Below, piece after piece: positions 12,065 through 24,419 of a DNA stretch of 64,000 bases. The DNA is taken from NCBI RefSeq assembly GCF_030704535.1, contig NC_081807.1, forward strand, positions 5,559,001 to 5,623,000, read 5' to 3'. The stretch is from Vitis vinifera. Lineage: Eukaryota > Streptophyta > Magnoliopsida > Vitales > Vitaceae. The notes under the pieces were generated by a model that was not told the DNA's origin, made no database searches, and worked only from the letters and a program-made list of their open reading frames with translations. A program made the translations under genes and the position numbers. Within the stretch, counting starts at the first letter, position 1. The number at the start of each line of letters is the position of its first letter.

Positions 12065-13505
12065 ACTACCATCAGTTTCTTTATAAAATAAACACACTGG
12101 CAGTGAAATGTTTACTGCCCAATAACCCAAATGGGTTCTCTTGGAAGCACTATGTTGCTCTGTTATATTCTCCCCAAGAGTTCTTTACAAGGGATTTGGG
12201 TTTTATAGAAATAAAATTCAAATCTTGGTTCAAAAAAAGTTTTAAAATTGAATGAAATAAAAAGATGAGTAGGTTTCACTGAATGTATTCAGAAGTGCAG
12301 AAGGACCTGAAATGAAAGGATTGCTGAAAATTGCATTTGGCTGTGAGATATGCGGACTGCAGAGGAAAGGTTTTGAGACCAAAACAATATTTTGAGTTAC
12401 CCTGGTGATGCATGGCCCTTTGTCACGAGGTACCAGTACCACTTCTAATATAAGTGAGCTTTTGTGCTATATACCTCAAAGAAAAGCCAAACACATACGC
12501 TTTGGAAATGTTTTTGAAAAAGAAAGAAATTCAATATTCTGAATTTATTATTTTTAAAATAATTTTCATTTATAATATTTTATTTTCAGCCATTACCATA
12601 TTAATATAATTATTTTTTAAAATAAGCCTTATAAAATAATTAAAAATATGTTGTCAAAAAATACATTATTTTTAGAACAATTTATAAAAAGTTTAAGCTT
12701 TGTTTTAGAAGTGTTTTTGAATGGTTCGAACAAACCATTTTTGAGAATTGTTTTTGAAAACCGTTTTATAATGTTTTGTAAAATAAAAAACTTATTTAAA
12801 AATCTTAAATATTTGATATATTTTTTTCAAAAACTTTTATATAATAACTTTTAAAAAATCTAATTTATTATTTTAATAATAGCTTTTATATATACATATA
12901 CTAATTTGCTTTTAATTATTCTTCGCATTTATATAATTATTTTTAAAATAACCCTCAAATGACATATGAAAATAAGTAAAAATAACTCCAATATATTATT
13001 TGAAAATATCTTATTTATTATTTTTAAGAACAAAAAACTATTTTTTATTTTTTGGTTATCAAACATATTTTCATTTTCTTTTATTTCGGTGAATAAAAAA
13101 CTATTTTCGAAAATAATTATCATACAAATCCTTCTTTTTGTTAAAAGGTTATCAAATATGTTTAGCTTTATGTTTTAAATATTAGAAAATTGTTTTAAAA
13201 AATAAATCTCAAAAAGGCTCAAAGTCCTCCAAATCTTCTTGCCTCGGTTTGGTTCCTTACACTTCAACTTCCCCACTACTTTCAATTCCTTAAATTTTTG
13301 TTTATTTATTATTAGTATTTTTTGGGCTGATCCAAGGTCCCTAATCCAGTGTAGTAAATTTTCAGATCTTAATACCGCAGAAGGCTAAATTTGGAAAAAC
13401 TAAATCACAGAATGCCCATAATTTATTTCCCAATAAATCTTTGGATCTGCTTGGAGGCATAATCTATCTGATTAGATTTCAAATAAGAATTCCTACTAGC
13501 ATCAA
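12065..13505. other. Downstream region of MCCB, no gene seen
   Basis: 3' flank of MCCB followed by a strongly AT-rich stretch (about 12480-13200) made of repeated short runs such as TTTTTGAAAA and AAAATAATT. Short frames here are low-complexity and not credible genes. Confidence 0.5.
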
Positions 13506-13578
13506 GCGCCCGTGGCCTAATGGATAAGGCGTCTGACTTCTAATCAGGCGATTGTGGGTTCGAGTCCCACCGGGCGTG
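13506..13578 (+). tRNA. tRNA-Arg (anticodon UCU)
   Basis: A 73-nt cloverleaf. The acceptor arms GCGCCCG and CGGGCGT pair with one terminal G-U; the D arm carries the A box TGGCCTAATGG; the anticodon stem TCTGA/TCAGG encloses loop CTTCTAA with anticodon TCT; the T arm is GTGGG TTCGAGT CCCAC (B box GGTTCGAGTCC). The discriminator base is G and CCA is not encoded, as normal for eukaryotes. No intron. It reads AGA codons. Confidence 0.95.
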
Positions 13579-13600
13579 TAGTTTTATTTTTTATTTTTTT
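13579..13600 (+). terminator. RNA polymerase III terminator of tRNA-Arg
   Basis: T runs (TTTT from about 13583, then longer T tracts) directly follow the tRNA on the non-template strand. Confidence 0.6.
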
Positions 13601-13813
13601 CCTTTATGTATAAATTATTCTTAAATTTTCCAAATCATTATTCCAAGGAGAAAAAAAAAAAAAAACACGAAACCGTGGTGGGGCCCAATGTTTCGAAGCT
13701 CGGAAATCAGAAAAAACGTGCTCCATTCTGACTTTCCCATTCGTTTCTCACTCCACCCACCTCTCTCTCGTTTTCGATTCCCCCAAACGCCCCTCTCTGG
13801 TCTCTGCTCAACC

Positions 13814-16800
13814 ATGGCTTCTTGCTCCAATCCTCCTCCTCTCTCTTCACCGCTCTCCCCTTCTCTCCAAACCCGAAAACTCTTCGCTCCTCTCTCCTAT
13901 CCTCGCTCCGGCGGACCCTCCTATGCTCTTCATTTCCACGCCAAAAGGGGCATTAGGTTTTCAAACCCACCTCTCCGTCTCAAGGTTCTTTGCTCCGCTG
14001 ATTACGACAAAGGTATCCTTCCCTTTCACTATTCAACCCTTCGATTCTCAATCTTGGAAACTTCTTGTTTTAATTTGAGTTCTTGGGAAATTTTTTAGCT
14101 TTAGGAGTTGTTTTTATATTTTTTACTTGTGGAAATTTTGATTTGGTTCTGTTAGGATCGTTTGGTTGCTGAGAAAATGTAGGGAAGTAGCTGAAACTGA
14201 TTTATTTATTTATTCTTTATTTTTTTGAATTTTGGAGTTTATGTTGATGAGAAAATAATGAGATCAAGGCATTCACCGGAATGCGGTTGATCCGATCTTT
14301 TGACCACGATGAAGCCTTAAATTCTAGTTGTGTGGGCTTTGGTCACAGATTGAAAATTTCAATTTTGAGTGTTGAAAGTTTCCTGCAATCTGATTTTTGT
14401 TCTTGAGCTTTTTTAGTGGTTATTGGTGGAAATTTGGTTTGATGCAGTTAAAGTCTGTTTGGTTGCTGAGAGAACTATGCAAAGAGATGAAACTGAATAT
14501 TTGAGTTTTGGAGTTTCTGTCAATGACGCTGAATAAATTCAGACTCATTGATTGTTTGGCTTGATTAAGTTTATTTTTGGAAGCTAGGGCATCGGAAACA
14601 AGCACTCAATTTTTTTTTTTATGTTCTCGTTTTCTTTTCTCTCCTCAGTTTTCTCTGCAATCAAACTTAAGGATTTAGGATAGTGGCGGTTTGGGGTCTT
14701 ATGAAAAGTCTTAGATTCGTTAATGGGGGAATAGAACTAGCCAATTTCTTTATCTGTTTCAATCTTAGATGGGACATTTGGTTGGATGTGTTGGCATCTT
14801 TTAGCTGCCTCAGCAATTTTGTCAGAATCTTGTTAGGGGAAGCTTCTACCCTACTCCCTGATATTTTCTTTCATCTGCTTTATTGATTTACAAAAAGCTT
14901 ATCATTGTGTTAGATGGGGTTGATAAACCATTTATCTCACTATAAATTGACCTGAGGGATAATGTTTTGAAAACCTCAAAGTGCGGTGTGTTCATGTTAG
15001 CATTTCGGTGAAGATGGAATCTTGAGAAAAAGCTTCAACTTTTTTTGTTGATTTTTCCTTTTTTTTATGGCATCTCCATAAAAACCAGATCTAGTTCTTG
15101 ATTAAAGAGCCAATCATTTGTAAAGGTTTGCGATAAAAGGCACTACCAAAGTCATTGGGTGTCATGCAAGAGCATCCTTATATTTATCTCTTATTCCAAT
15201 ACCCATACTTTTTTAATGGCCAGAATTATATTTTTTGCAACTTTTATTTATCTATATTTATTTATTGGATTGGGGTGGGATTCCAAATTGTGAAGGAGGT
15301 TTTTTTTTTTTGTGCTTCTTTTTTCTGGCATGGAGATAGATGTTGAAGTTTAAAGTTTGCTTCATGACGATGACCCAGTGATGGCAATTCATTAGTTACA
15401 AATAGAACCAATATCAGAAAATGAAGCGGTTCTCTTCAAGTTTGGACAAAAATATTGAAGCAACTTCTGTATTATTTTTTATTATATATAATTTTTTAAA
15501 TAAAATGCTGACCAGTTTTAAGTGTATTTCCTTTCCTGGGTTGGTCAAGTTGGGATTGCTTCTCTGAAAATTCGCAGAGGGAATAATGATTTTGAACTCT
15601 TGATACAATCTGGTTGGATGAAATGTTACAACGGAAACATATGTGCCTCCTAGGATGTGACATTGGACTCCTATGGGTTATGCTTATGTCGAAATAACTT
15701 CCAAAAAATTGGGGAAGAAGAGGTGAGGAGGCAGCATGGATGTGGTGGGGTTGGGTGGTGGTGATGTTTAAATGCTAATGCTCTGCATATTATTTTCTGA
15801 CCCTTAATTTTTGCTCCTTTTTATTGTTTATTCACTTCTCTCTCTGTTTAGATTTTCTCAGGCAAGTGCATATCTAATTGGTTAATCAGTTTTAGTTTGT
15901 TAATTATGTTCTTCTTGTAGTTCATTTGTTGAACTAATTGCATCTTGTCTTTGACTTTTGTGTGTGGATGGAAATAAATGTTTATGGCCTTTTTCTTTTG
16001 TTTGTTCTATGTAGATTTTGAAATCAATATATTTTTTCTTCTTCTAGTGTTCTTGTTTTTCACATAATTTTCTTTCTCCATAACCAATGTACAATATTTT
16101 TAGATCTCCCTTTGGTTTTCCTCCCATTGTCTGGACTATATTTTTATTTAACCTATTTGGTTTAGATGCTCCTTATCGTTACTTTTGATGCATTTTTTGT
16201 TTTCTAAAATGTGTTGCTCATTTCTTATCCTTCCACTTTGTCTGTTGTTCTGTTTGATTAACTGTATTCTTTTCTATTTAATAAAATATTGAATTTGAGT
16301 TTCTTGGGGTTGGAACATTGATTCTGTTTTATGGTGTCATTTTTGGTTTTTAACGTTTTCGATTTGTATTCTTCTTTGCTACCTGGGTGTTTTGCCTTCA
16401 GTATATTGGTAATAGTTTACAGTAGCAAAATGGAAGAAACTAGAACAAAGTGAAAAAATGAAAGAAAAAAATGGATACCACAGAAATGAAATAACTGCAC
16501 TCTTTAGTTTCAGCACTCTTCAAAAATGTGGCAGAATGAAGGATTGGGTGAGCGCTGTGCTCTCTGTCTGAGCTTATCAGGTTTTTTTTTCCTATTCTCA
16601 TTCAACCCTCATTCCTTGCGTGGTTTAGGGGTAGTTTATGGTTGTTTAGACCATTTTCAGAAATTTGCAATCTGCTCAGAGGGAAAACTTTTGACTTTGA
16701 ATGATTTTTCTCCATGTCAATTAGTCATGTGATTAAATCAAACTCATATGCAGAGATATCTGTAAGGTAGGCATGTACAATTTGAGAATACTCGAACGGT

Positions 16801-17447
16801 CGATTCTTTTTTTTGTCTTAGCTTCCACCTTTCCGAATGAAAGCAGAGGAATGTCTCATTATGATCTGAATTGCATTTATCTGGATTGCATCTTTCTATT
16901 TCATTTTTCTTATCCTTTCCTTAGTCCTTAGAGCAGACCCTCTATAACTAAAATGGGAATTCATTAATGATTATTTAATGATCACTAAGTATTAATATAT
17001 TTTAAAAATGAAAAAATTATATTATGGAATTCTAATGTATATGTATATTAGAATAATAAGATTCTAATCTAATAATTAGATAAACATTGGATGGTCCTCT
17101 TAACCACATTATGTTTGGAATGTGCAGCTGCAGTGGTCACTGGAGACTCATGGGAAAAATCAATTCTGAACAGCGAAATCCCTGTCCTGGTTGAATTTTA
17201 TGCTAGTTGGTGTGGGCCCTGCAGGATGGTTCACCGGGTGATAGATGAGATTGCAGAAGATTATGCAGGGAGACTTAAATGCTTTGTGCTGAACACAGAC
17301 CATGACTTGCATATTGCTGAGAACTATGAAATTAAGGCTGTGCCAGTGGTTTTGCTGTTTAAAAATGGAGAGAAACGTGAATCTGTAGTTGGAACCATGC
17401 CTAAGGAGTTCTATGTGGCTGCCATTGAGAGGGTCCTCTCATCTTAA
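13814..17447 (+). CDS. TRX-M3: Thioredoxin m-type, chloroplastic (TRX m3/GAT1-like)
   Basis: Two exons, 13814-14012 and 17128-17447, joined across a GCT alanine codon; 172 residues. Residues 1 to about 65 are Ser/Pro/Arg-rich with few acidic residues, as in plastid transit peptides. The thioredoxin fold follows, with the active site WCGPC at residues 94-98 ([14 protein letters not shown]) and the cis-proline motif [19 protein letters not shown] before the active site, MVHR after it and GTMPKEFY near the C-terminus match TRX m3 rather than m1/m2/m4. Known: the Arabidopsis orthologue GAT1 affects callose deposition and cell-to-cell transport in meristems through plastid redox state. The catalytic dithiol is intact. 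The 3.1-kb intron contains a short internal duplication but no recognised mobile element. Confidence 0.92.
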
Positions 17448-18466
17448 TCCCAGTTTGTTTCACAACTAGACCATCCAGGGAAATTGATCAATTTTCCCCC
17501 ATGTCATATCATTTTTATATCTTGAATTGTGAATTGTGCTGTCAGCCTGTCACGACATGGTTGTACATTCTAGTTACCATCTTCTTCTTCGTCTTCTTCT
17601 TCTTCTTCTTCTTCTTTTTTGAAGAATGAGCTGGTATGAGTTTATGTTTTGTACATATGACCTTGACTGTGCGGCTTGTTTTAGGAATCTGAATGCATTT
17701 CATGTCTATGCAAGTTGTGCATCATTAATGATAATGAACAATAAAAGGTTCAAAGTCAGTCAATTTGCATTTATTAACTGTTTCTCTTTTATAAATTTGG
17801 AGGTAGAATGTGGTTGGATACTAATGGATAGAATGATTCTCCAGTGGATGTTATTGGTTCTAATTCAACTATCTTATCTCAATCTGACAAGTGCTTGTAC
17901 TGCTAACCCTAGTTGGCCGCCATGTTTTACCACAGATGGTCAAAATGGATGGAGATGAATGTGAAAGGGATTGTTCTTTTTCTTTCTTCCAATTGGAAGA
18001 AGTTTGTTAATTCTCCACAATGGTTTGTTGCTGAACTTTATGCTAAACTTTTGATTGTAGAAGCGATAGAAATAGTAACTTTGAAATTTTAGTATCTTCA
18101 TTTTCCTCCTTTAAGCTTGTGATGGTAATGAACCATGCTTTAAGGTTTTTCCCATGATCCAAAACTTAAGGAAATATTTGGCCTTATCAAATGTAAACTT
18201 AATGTGGTTGTTAAGACTAGTTCGGGTTTCATAATCATGATCATCGTAAGTTTTAAAATTTAATTTCTTGAATAAACAAATTATTGATATAGATCATGTT
18301 GATCCTATATTATCTTTTCAACGTAATTATGAACAACAAGCTTTAATGAAAAAATTAGGTCAAAATAATTATATTATTTCCACGAGCTTTAGTGACTTGA
18401 CTTTGATGTCTAAATAAGCCTCGTGATAGTGAAAGGGTAAAAATCATTAAAGACATTCCAAACTCA
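17448..18466. other. 3' flank of TRX m3 and intergenic region
   Basis: Holds the thioredoxin 3' UTR, a CTT-type microsatellite at about 17578-17618 and otherwise anonymous sequence. A 110-codon plus frame starting at 17626 has no recognisable domain and begins inside the probable UTR; it is not annotated as a gene. Confidence 0.5.
17578..17618 (+). repeat. (CTT)n microsatellite
   Basis: Imperfect CTT/CGT trinucleotide run followed by T's, just after the thioredoxin coding region. Confidence 0.9.
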
Positions 18467-18480
18467 AAACGACGTCGTTT
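18467..18480. promoter_or_regulatory. Perfect 14-bp palindrome with GACGTC core, likely promoter element
   Basis: AAACGACGTCGTTT is its own reverse complement and contains GACGTC, the C-box recognised by plant bZIP factors. It lies about 100 bp ahead of a pyrimidine-rich stretch that looks like a 5' leader, so it probably belongs to the promoter of the NYN/LOTUS gene. No binding data are available. Confidence 0.5.
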
Positions 18481-18559
18481 CCTGAGTTGGTAGAGGCGGT
18501 TAGTTGTCCCTCAAACTGGGCCGGTGACTCCAATAAAAGGCCCAAGGTGTCGGCCATAA

Positions 18560-18963
18560 AAATGCCTCCCTTGCCCTGTTCTGCTCTGCTGTCTCTACCC
18601 AAAATCTCAGTTGCAGAGTGCAAAAAGCAGGGCACCCCCTTGTTCTTTCCCATTCTCCACACACCTCTCTTTCTCTCTTTCTCAATATCGATTTTTCCAA
18701 CGTCTGAATTCGTCTGAGGTTTTATATTCAGATATTTTATCGGGAAAACTTTGGATCGCTTTGTTTTTCCTTTTTCTTTCTACGGAATCTAGGTTTCTTC
18801 AGGATTCATCTTCTCTTCTTTCAGGACCTGTTTGGCAATGTTTCTTTGATCATCAATTATAGAGTGTAATATCGGATGAGCTGTTTTGGATGATTTAATT
18901 TATTTGATTTTTTTCGGGACAGGAGCCTGGGAAGCTGTGTAAATTTGAGAATCGCAACGCCAG
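18560..18963 (+). other. Probable 5'-leader exons of the NYN/LOTUS gene
   Basis: A CT-rich, leader-like stretch ends at a GAG|GT donor near 18718. A small candidate exon, 18923-18963, is bounded by GGGACAG and CGCCAG|GTAC. No long frame is present. The coding exon at 27800 is preceded by an acceptor (TTTTCAG before GAACC at about 27770) with only some 30 nt of leader behind it, so upstream leader exons are expected. Linking the two over about 8.8 kb is inference; a separate non-coding transcript is the alternative. Confidence 0.4.
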
Positions 18964-19363
18964 GTACTTTTATTTATTAGATTCTATTTATATTTTTGGG
19001 TATGAAACATTTCTCTGGTTGGTGAGAAATTGAAGGAAGGGGCGAAGAGAATTGCATTCTGAATCTGTTTTTTTAATTTTTTTTTTGTTTGGTTTCTATA
19101 AAATGAAACTTAAGCCAAATTGCTGTTAGGCTTAGTTAAGTTGATGCCTCTATGTGTATGTGGAGTCGCGCGTCTACGCGAATGCCCACACAAACATCCC
19201 TGAGCCTTTGGCCGATCATAGATTTTCAGTTCCACAAGTCATGAGTGAATTGGGAGGGGACTTGGGACCTAGCTATCAGTGTTGAGGTATGGCTGGTTGG
19301 CTACCGTTCTTAAAAGAAAAAAAGGAGCTTAACTTGTATTAAAAAAAATGGAATTGATGAATA

Positions 19364-19722
19364 ATGCACATAATTTATTCTCAAAACAAGAAAGAATCAG
19401 TAGAGCACCTCCTGCTTCATTGCACCAAAACAGGAATTCTGTGGCAGATAGTTTTATCTTTATTCAGGTTACTGTGTGTGATAACCCTCTTTAAGGGGGA
19501 TGGATCCTTTGTCAGGAAGATGAGAAAGAAAGCATGGAAGGCTGACCCTTTGTCCATATTTTGAACTTTTGGAAGGAGAGAAATGGTATATCTTTTAGAG
19601 ATATGGAATAAATGTATTTAGTGCTAAAATACTTCTTGTGTTTCTTTTCAGAGTGGATAAGGGTGTGCTTAAATAATGTGACACTGTGTATGATAGACTT
19701 TGTTGAGTGGTTGGGTTCTTTT
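19364..19722 (+). mobile_element. Degraded L1-type LINE, ORF2 3' end (copy 1)
   Basis: Plus-strand translation gives ESVEHLLLHCTKTGILWQIV, then WKADPLSIF, and farther on FVEWLG across stops and shifts. This is the terminal zinc-binding region and tail of plant L1 ORF2, equivalent to ETINHILIHCPKAKVLWN ... WRAAPLCLFW ... FVDWLGSN in the younger LINE at 20960-24419. It is heavily decayed and lacks the endonuclease and reverse transcriptase. Confidence 0.75.
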
Positions 19723-20790
19723 CAGAGTTGTTTTGGTGCTTAAAGGGAAGGTTATGGAGTGGGTCTTTGGAAGGTCATCAGGAATGGGTGGATGGAGTTT
19801 AGCAAAATGGTGGCTTTTAAGGCGGGGAATGGTAGAAGAGTGTGTTTCTAGAAGAATAGGTGGTGTAGGGAGGATTCCTTGGAAGAGGCTTTTCCAAGCT
19901 TGTACTCATTAACCTCCTCTAAAGAAGCTTGGGTAACTCATTTGTGGGAATAGATAAGAGAAGTGGGTCATTGGAACCTTGTATTCACAAAACATAACAA
20001 TGGATAGGAAATAAGAGAGGTGGAAGCTCATTTAGAAGGTTGCATAGATAGGGTGTTTAGAAAGGACGATGAAGATGTCATGTCCTTACGGGCTTCAAAG
20101 AAAGGCCTCTTTACTTGTTAAGTCCTTTTACTCCTCCCTAGCTCTTTGCAATGCTAGACTGTCTCCTTCAGGCATAGTTTGGAATCTTGGGTACTGAATA
20201 GGGTTAGCTTTTTTGTTTGGGAAGGGATTTGGGGAAGAATTCTAACTCTGGATTAACTAAAAAGGAAGGGCTAGTTTTTACCAAGTAGGTGCTATTTGTG
20301 TAATATGGAAGAGGAATGAATGAATCATTTGCTTCTTCATTGTCCTAAGGCAATCATGATTTGACAACTTATTTTTGCTCTTTTTAATGTTTAGTGGGTT
20401 ATGCCTTCTTCAATCAAGGAAACAATAGTTATCTGGCATAACTCTTTTGTTGGGAAGAAAGGAAACAGGTGTGGAATGCAGTCCTATTATGCTTATTTTG
20501 GACCTTATGGAAAGAGAGAAATAGAAAAGCCTTTGAAGATACTGAATTGGTGGACCAAGCTATTGTGCAGTCCTTTTTGTACATTTTTTGGAATGGGTCA
20601 AGGCGCATGTAGGCTTTAGCTTGTGGTCTTTATTTGATTTTTTTGATTGGTTAGGATGTAAGGTGATGTTCTTTGTGTTTTCTCTTTTCTTTTTTGGCTT
20701 TAATGCCTTGTATGCGTTGTGTATACTTTCGAGCATTCTTCTTTTAGCACTCTTAATACAATTGCTTTTACTGATCAAAGAAAAAAAAAA
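19723..20790 (+). mobile_element. Degraded L1-type LINE, ORF2 3' end with 3' UTR and A tail (copy 2)
   Basis: A second plus-strand copy. REGYGVGLWK-like sequence near 19740, NGRRVCF near 19830, CYLCNMEEE ... MNHLLLHCPKA near 20290-20350 and a plausible 3' UTR ending in an A run at about 20778-20791. Many stops and shifts interrupt it. It follows copy 1 head to tail and is only distantly related in sequence to the minus-strand LINE next door. Confidence 0.75.
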
Positions 20791-20837
20791 AGATAATACA
20801 AAGGTAGATCTCCTCTATAAAGATCCTCCTAAGACCT

Positions 20838-20839
<2 letters not shown>

Positions 20840-20901
<62 letters not shown>
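20840..20901 (+). repeat. (TC)n(TA)n compound microsatellite
   Basis: About 16 TC units followed directly by about 15 TA units. Likely length-polymorphic. Confidence 0.95.
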
Positions 20902-20903
<2 letters not shown>

Positions 20904-20959
20904 CTTCCTAAGACTTAATCTTAGATCCATCTCCAATAATGTATCTAATGTGATGAATT

Positions 20960-23900
20960 TTTTTTGATAGATAAACACAGAAATATTATATTAAAAAGAG
21001 GGAAGCAAGAAGGCAACCCAAAGCATACAGGAAGTATACACGAGAAGCCCCAAAAACAAAAAGCACAAGGAAGCAGACACTCACCAACCCTCAATTAGAG
21101 CCCAACCAATCTACAAAATTAATTAAGGAGTGGGGCTCTCCATCTAAGCAGGACTTAGTCCAAGAGAAAAGATTACAAACGAAGGAGGTTTTCAATCTTT
21201 GGATCGACAAAGCCTCATTATCAAAAACTATCCTATTTCTTTCTTTCCACATCGTCCAAAATAAACAAAGGGGGGCTGCCCGCCAAATCTTCCCACGCTT
21301 CTTGTCTACAAAGGAATCGGACCAGCCAAGGAGAGTGTCTTTAACCGTGAGCTGAAGGACCCAATTAACCCTAAACATCATAAACATAAGATTCCACAAC
21401 ACCTTCGCCTTGGGGCAATGAATAAGGATGTGGTTAATTGTCTCCTCATCATCACAACATAAGAAGCATCTGTTTGCTAGAGACCAGTCCCTCCTTTTGA
21501 GATGATCTTGGGTTAGGACCTTCCCCCAAGAAGCTTCCCAAGCAAAAAAACCCACCTTAGTAGGCACGCAAGGGCTCCATATGATTCTCCACGGAAACGG
21601 GACTGCACCACCAAAATCCAGAGTATTGTAAAGGGATTTTACAGAGAAAATCCCATTCTTAGAAGCATTCCACACCACTCTATCCTCCAATCCAACATTC
21701 AGCCTCTTTCCTTGAAGGACCGAAAGGAGACTCGCCACCGCCTCCAGCTCCCAGTCATTAAAAGACCTAGAAAAACAAGGATACCATCCCCCCGCATCCC
21801 CCCGCATCCCCCATATAATCCCAACAATCCTCTACCCACGCATCTTGGGATACCGCAAAGGCAAACAGAGAAGGAAAAGCCTCACATAGGGGAGTATTTC
21901 CACACCAAATGTCCTTCCAAAATTTCACCCTTCTACCATCCCCTATAGTGAAGGAAGCGTTTTAAACAACAGAACGCCTTCCTTTCTAATTTCCTTCCAC
22001 AACCCCACCCCATAGCCTTCCCTAACCTCACAAGAGATCCACCCTCCTTCTTCTTCCCCATACTTCGAGCTGATAACAAGTTTCCAAAAAGATTCTCTTT
22101 CAGCTGCAAAGCGCCAGCTCCATTTACACAACAGGGCCCTATTGAGGATAGAAAAATTTATGATCCCCAATCCACCCTTCATTTTATGAAAGCGAACCAC
22201 ATCCCATTTTACAAGGTGAGGCCTCTTCTCCAACGCACCCCCTCCCCAAAGGAAATCCCTTTGGATTTTCTCAAGCCTCAATCTTACAACTCTTGGAATA
22301 CGCATCAAGGACATAAGATAAATCGGCATGCTAGCCAAAGTGCTCCGAATGAGAGTGATTCTCCCCCCCTTAGAAATAAACTGCCTCTTCCATAGAGCGA
22401 GTCTCTTCCTCATCCTTTCTTCCACACCATCCCACACAACCACCGATTTGTGAGGAGCACCTAGAGGCAGCCCCAAGTAAGTGGAAGGAAGAGAACCCAC
22501 TTTGCAGCCCAATTCAGAAGCCAAGACCTCAGCATTCTTAACACTTCCCACCAACAGAATTTCGCTCTTTTCCAAGTTAATATTCAGACCAGAAATGGCT
22601 TCAAACCACATTAAAAGCCAGCTTAGAACAACCATTTGGTCTTGGGAGTCCTTGCAAAAGACCAGCGTATCATCTGCAAATAATAGATGAGAAACTTGAA
22701 TCCCATTTCCACCCCTTCCCCTTAGCCTGCAGCCGGATAGGAAGCCCCCCCTAACCGCTTTGTTAATGAGGCAGCTTAAGGCCTCCATTCCTAAGACAAA
22801 CAAGTAGGGGGAAATGGGGTCCCCTTGCCTTAACCCTCGAGTGCTCTGGAAGAAGCCCGTTGGCGAACCGTTAATCAGAACTGAGAAAGAGGCAGTGGAG
22901 ATGCACCACCTGATCCAGCCGACCCACTTCTCCCCAAAGCCCATTTTTTGCATCACTAACATCAGAAAATCCCAGTTAATATGGTCATAAGCCTTCTCTA
23001 GGTCCAGCTTGCATAACACACCAGCTTCATCCCCTTTCAGCATCGAGTCTATGGCCTCGTTAGCAATTAACGCTGCGTCAAGGATTTGCCTTCCTTCAAC
23101 AAAGGCATTTTGGGCCAAAGACACCACCTTACTCACTACTTTCTTCAGCCTATTGGCTAGAACCTTGGCGAGGATCTTGTACAGACCACCCACCAAGCTG
23201 ATGGGTCTATAGTCACGTAAATCCTCAGCCCCACCTTTCTTGGGGACTAAAACCAGAAACGTGGAGTTGAGACTTTTAACGAATTTACCCCTCTTTAAAA
23301 AATCCTTAAAGAAGCCCATAATTTCGTCTTTGACAAAATCCCAACAGAACTGCCAGAAGGCAATGGGAAATCCATCCGGTCCAGGAGCCTTGTCCCCATT
23401 TAGCTCCGAAAGGGCCAGATACACCTCTTCCAAAGAGAACATCTCCTCCAGCCTGGCAGCCTCCTCTCTTCCAATACTATCAAACTTCAAGCTGCTCATG
23501 CTCGGGTGCCAGCCACCAGGATCCGATAATAGATCCTGATAGGCCCTTACCACTCCCCTTTGAATATCTTGCTCGTCTGAAAGCCAAATACCTCTGACTT
23601 TAATCTTTTTCAAACAATTCCTTCTACTGTTAGAGTTCGCCATCTTATGAAAGAATCCTGTGTTCTTATCTCCTTCCTTCAACCATATTTGTCTTGATTT
23701 CTGCCTCCACGAGATTTCCTCCATAATCGCCCACTTTTTAAACTCCTCCTTGGCCTCCTTTCTAGCCTCTAACTCCTGCTCGTTTAACGTTCTCTGCCTC
23801 TCCTGATCATCCCAAAAAGATACACTGCCCAAAGCCATCCTCAAGTTTACTCCCACCTTACCAAAGACTTCCTTATTCCAATTCTTCAGCTTAACTTTTA

Positions 23901-24419
23901 AGGCCTTTAGTTTTTCTGAGAGGACAAAGCTATATGAACCACTGCAATTAAATCCTTGCCACCAACCCTTCAGAAGCTCCTTAAATCCCTTCTCCTTCAA
24001 CCACATATTCTCAAAACGGAAAGAGATAGGACCTCTCCTAACACCACCCCCATCTAACAGGATTGGGGAATGGTCAGACACAGGCCTTGGGAGTGTGCAC
24101 TGAGACACTCCACTAAAATGGTTTTCCCAATCCTCCGAAATCAGGAAGCGATCCAGTCTCGACCAGGATTGGCCATTTAACCCCCCACTCCACGTATAAG
24201 GACCCCCCTGAAGAGGCAGATCTCTTAAAGCCAACTCATTTAGCACCTCTGAAAACCTTCTCATAGGACCAGATAGTCTTCCAACTCTACTCCGTTCATT
24301 GGGAAATCTAATAACATTGAAGTCCCCACCGATGCACCAGGAATCAGACCACAAACCTCGAATTGCACCTAACTCTTCCCAAAAAGGTTCTTTATACCTT
24401 TTCATAGTAGGTCCGTAGA
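20960..24419 (-). mobile_element. 5'-truncated L1-type LINE with perfect target-site duplication
   Basis: The minus-strand ORF2 remnant covers 24405-21091. It starts inside the endonuclease domain (WCIGGDFNVIRF, VSDHSPILL) and runs through the reverse transcriptase (GDKAPGPDGFP, YRPISLVGGLYKILAKVLAN, KLDLEKAYDHINWDFL, GLRQGDPISPYLF, catalytic LLFADDTLVFC) to the C-terminal zinc region (CFLCCDDEETINHILIHC). A frame change by loss of one base near 21950 and an 11-bp tandem duplication of GATGCGGGGGG at about 21785-21807 split the frame in two. The short A tail is at the low-coordinate end. GTATCTAATGTGATGAATT stands at both edges (20941-20959 and 24420-24438), so this is a recent target-primed insertion. 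The upstream part of the element, including ORF1, is missing. It is not competent to move itself. Confidence 0.95.

Noticed and set aside
17626-17958. 110-codon plus frame after the thioredoxin gene
   Set aside because: Begins inside the probable 3' UTR, has no recognisable domain and no splice or promoter support.
21712-23539. Several plus-strand frames of 67-99 codons
   Set aside because: They lie opposite the minus-strand LINE reverse transcriptase and are shadows of its coding bias.
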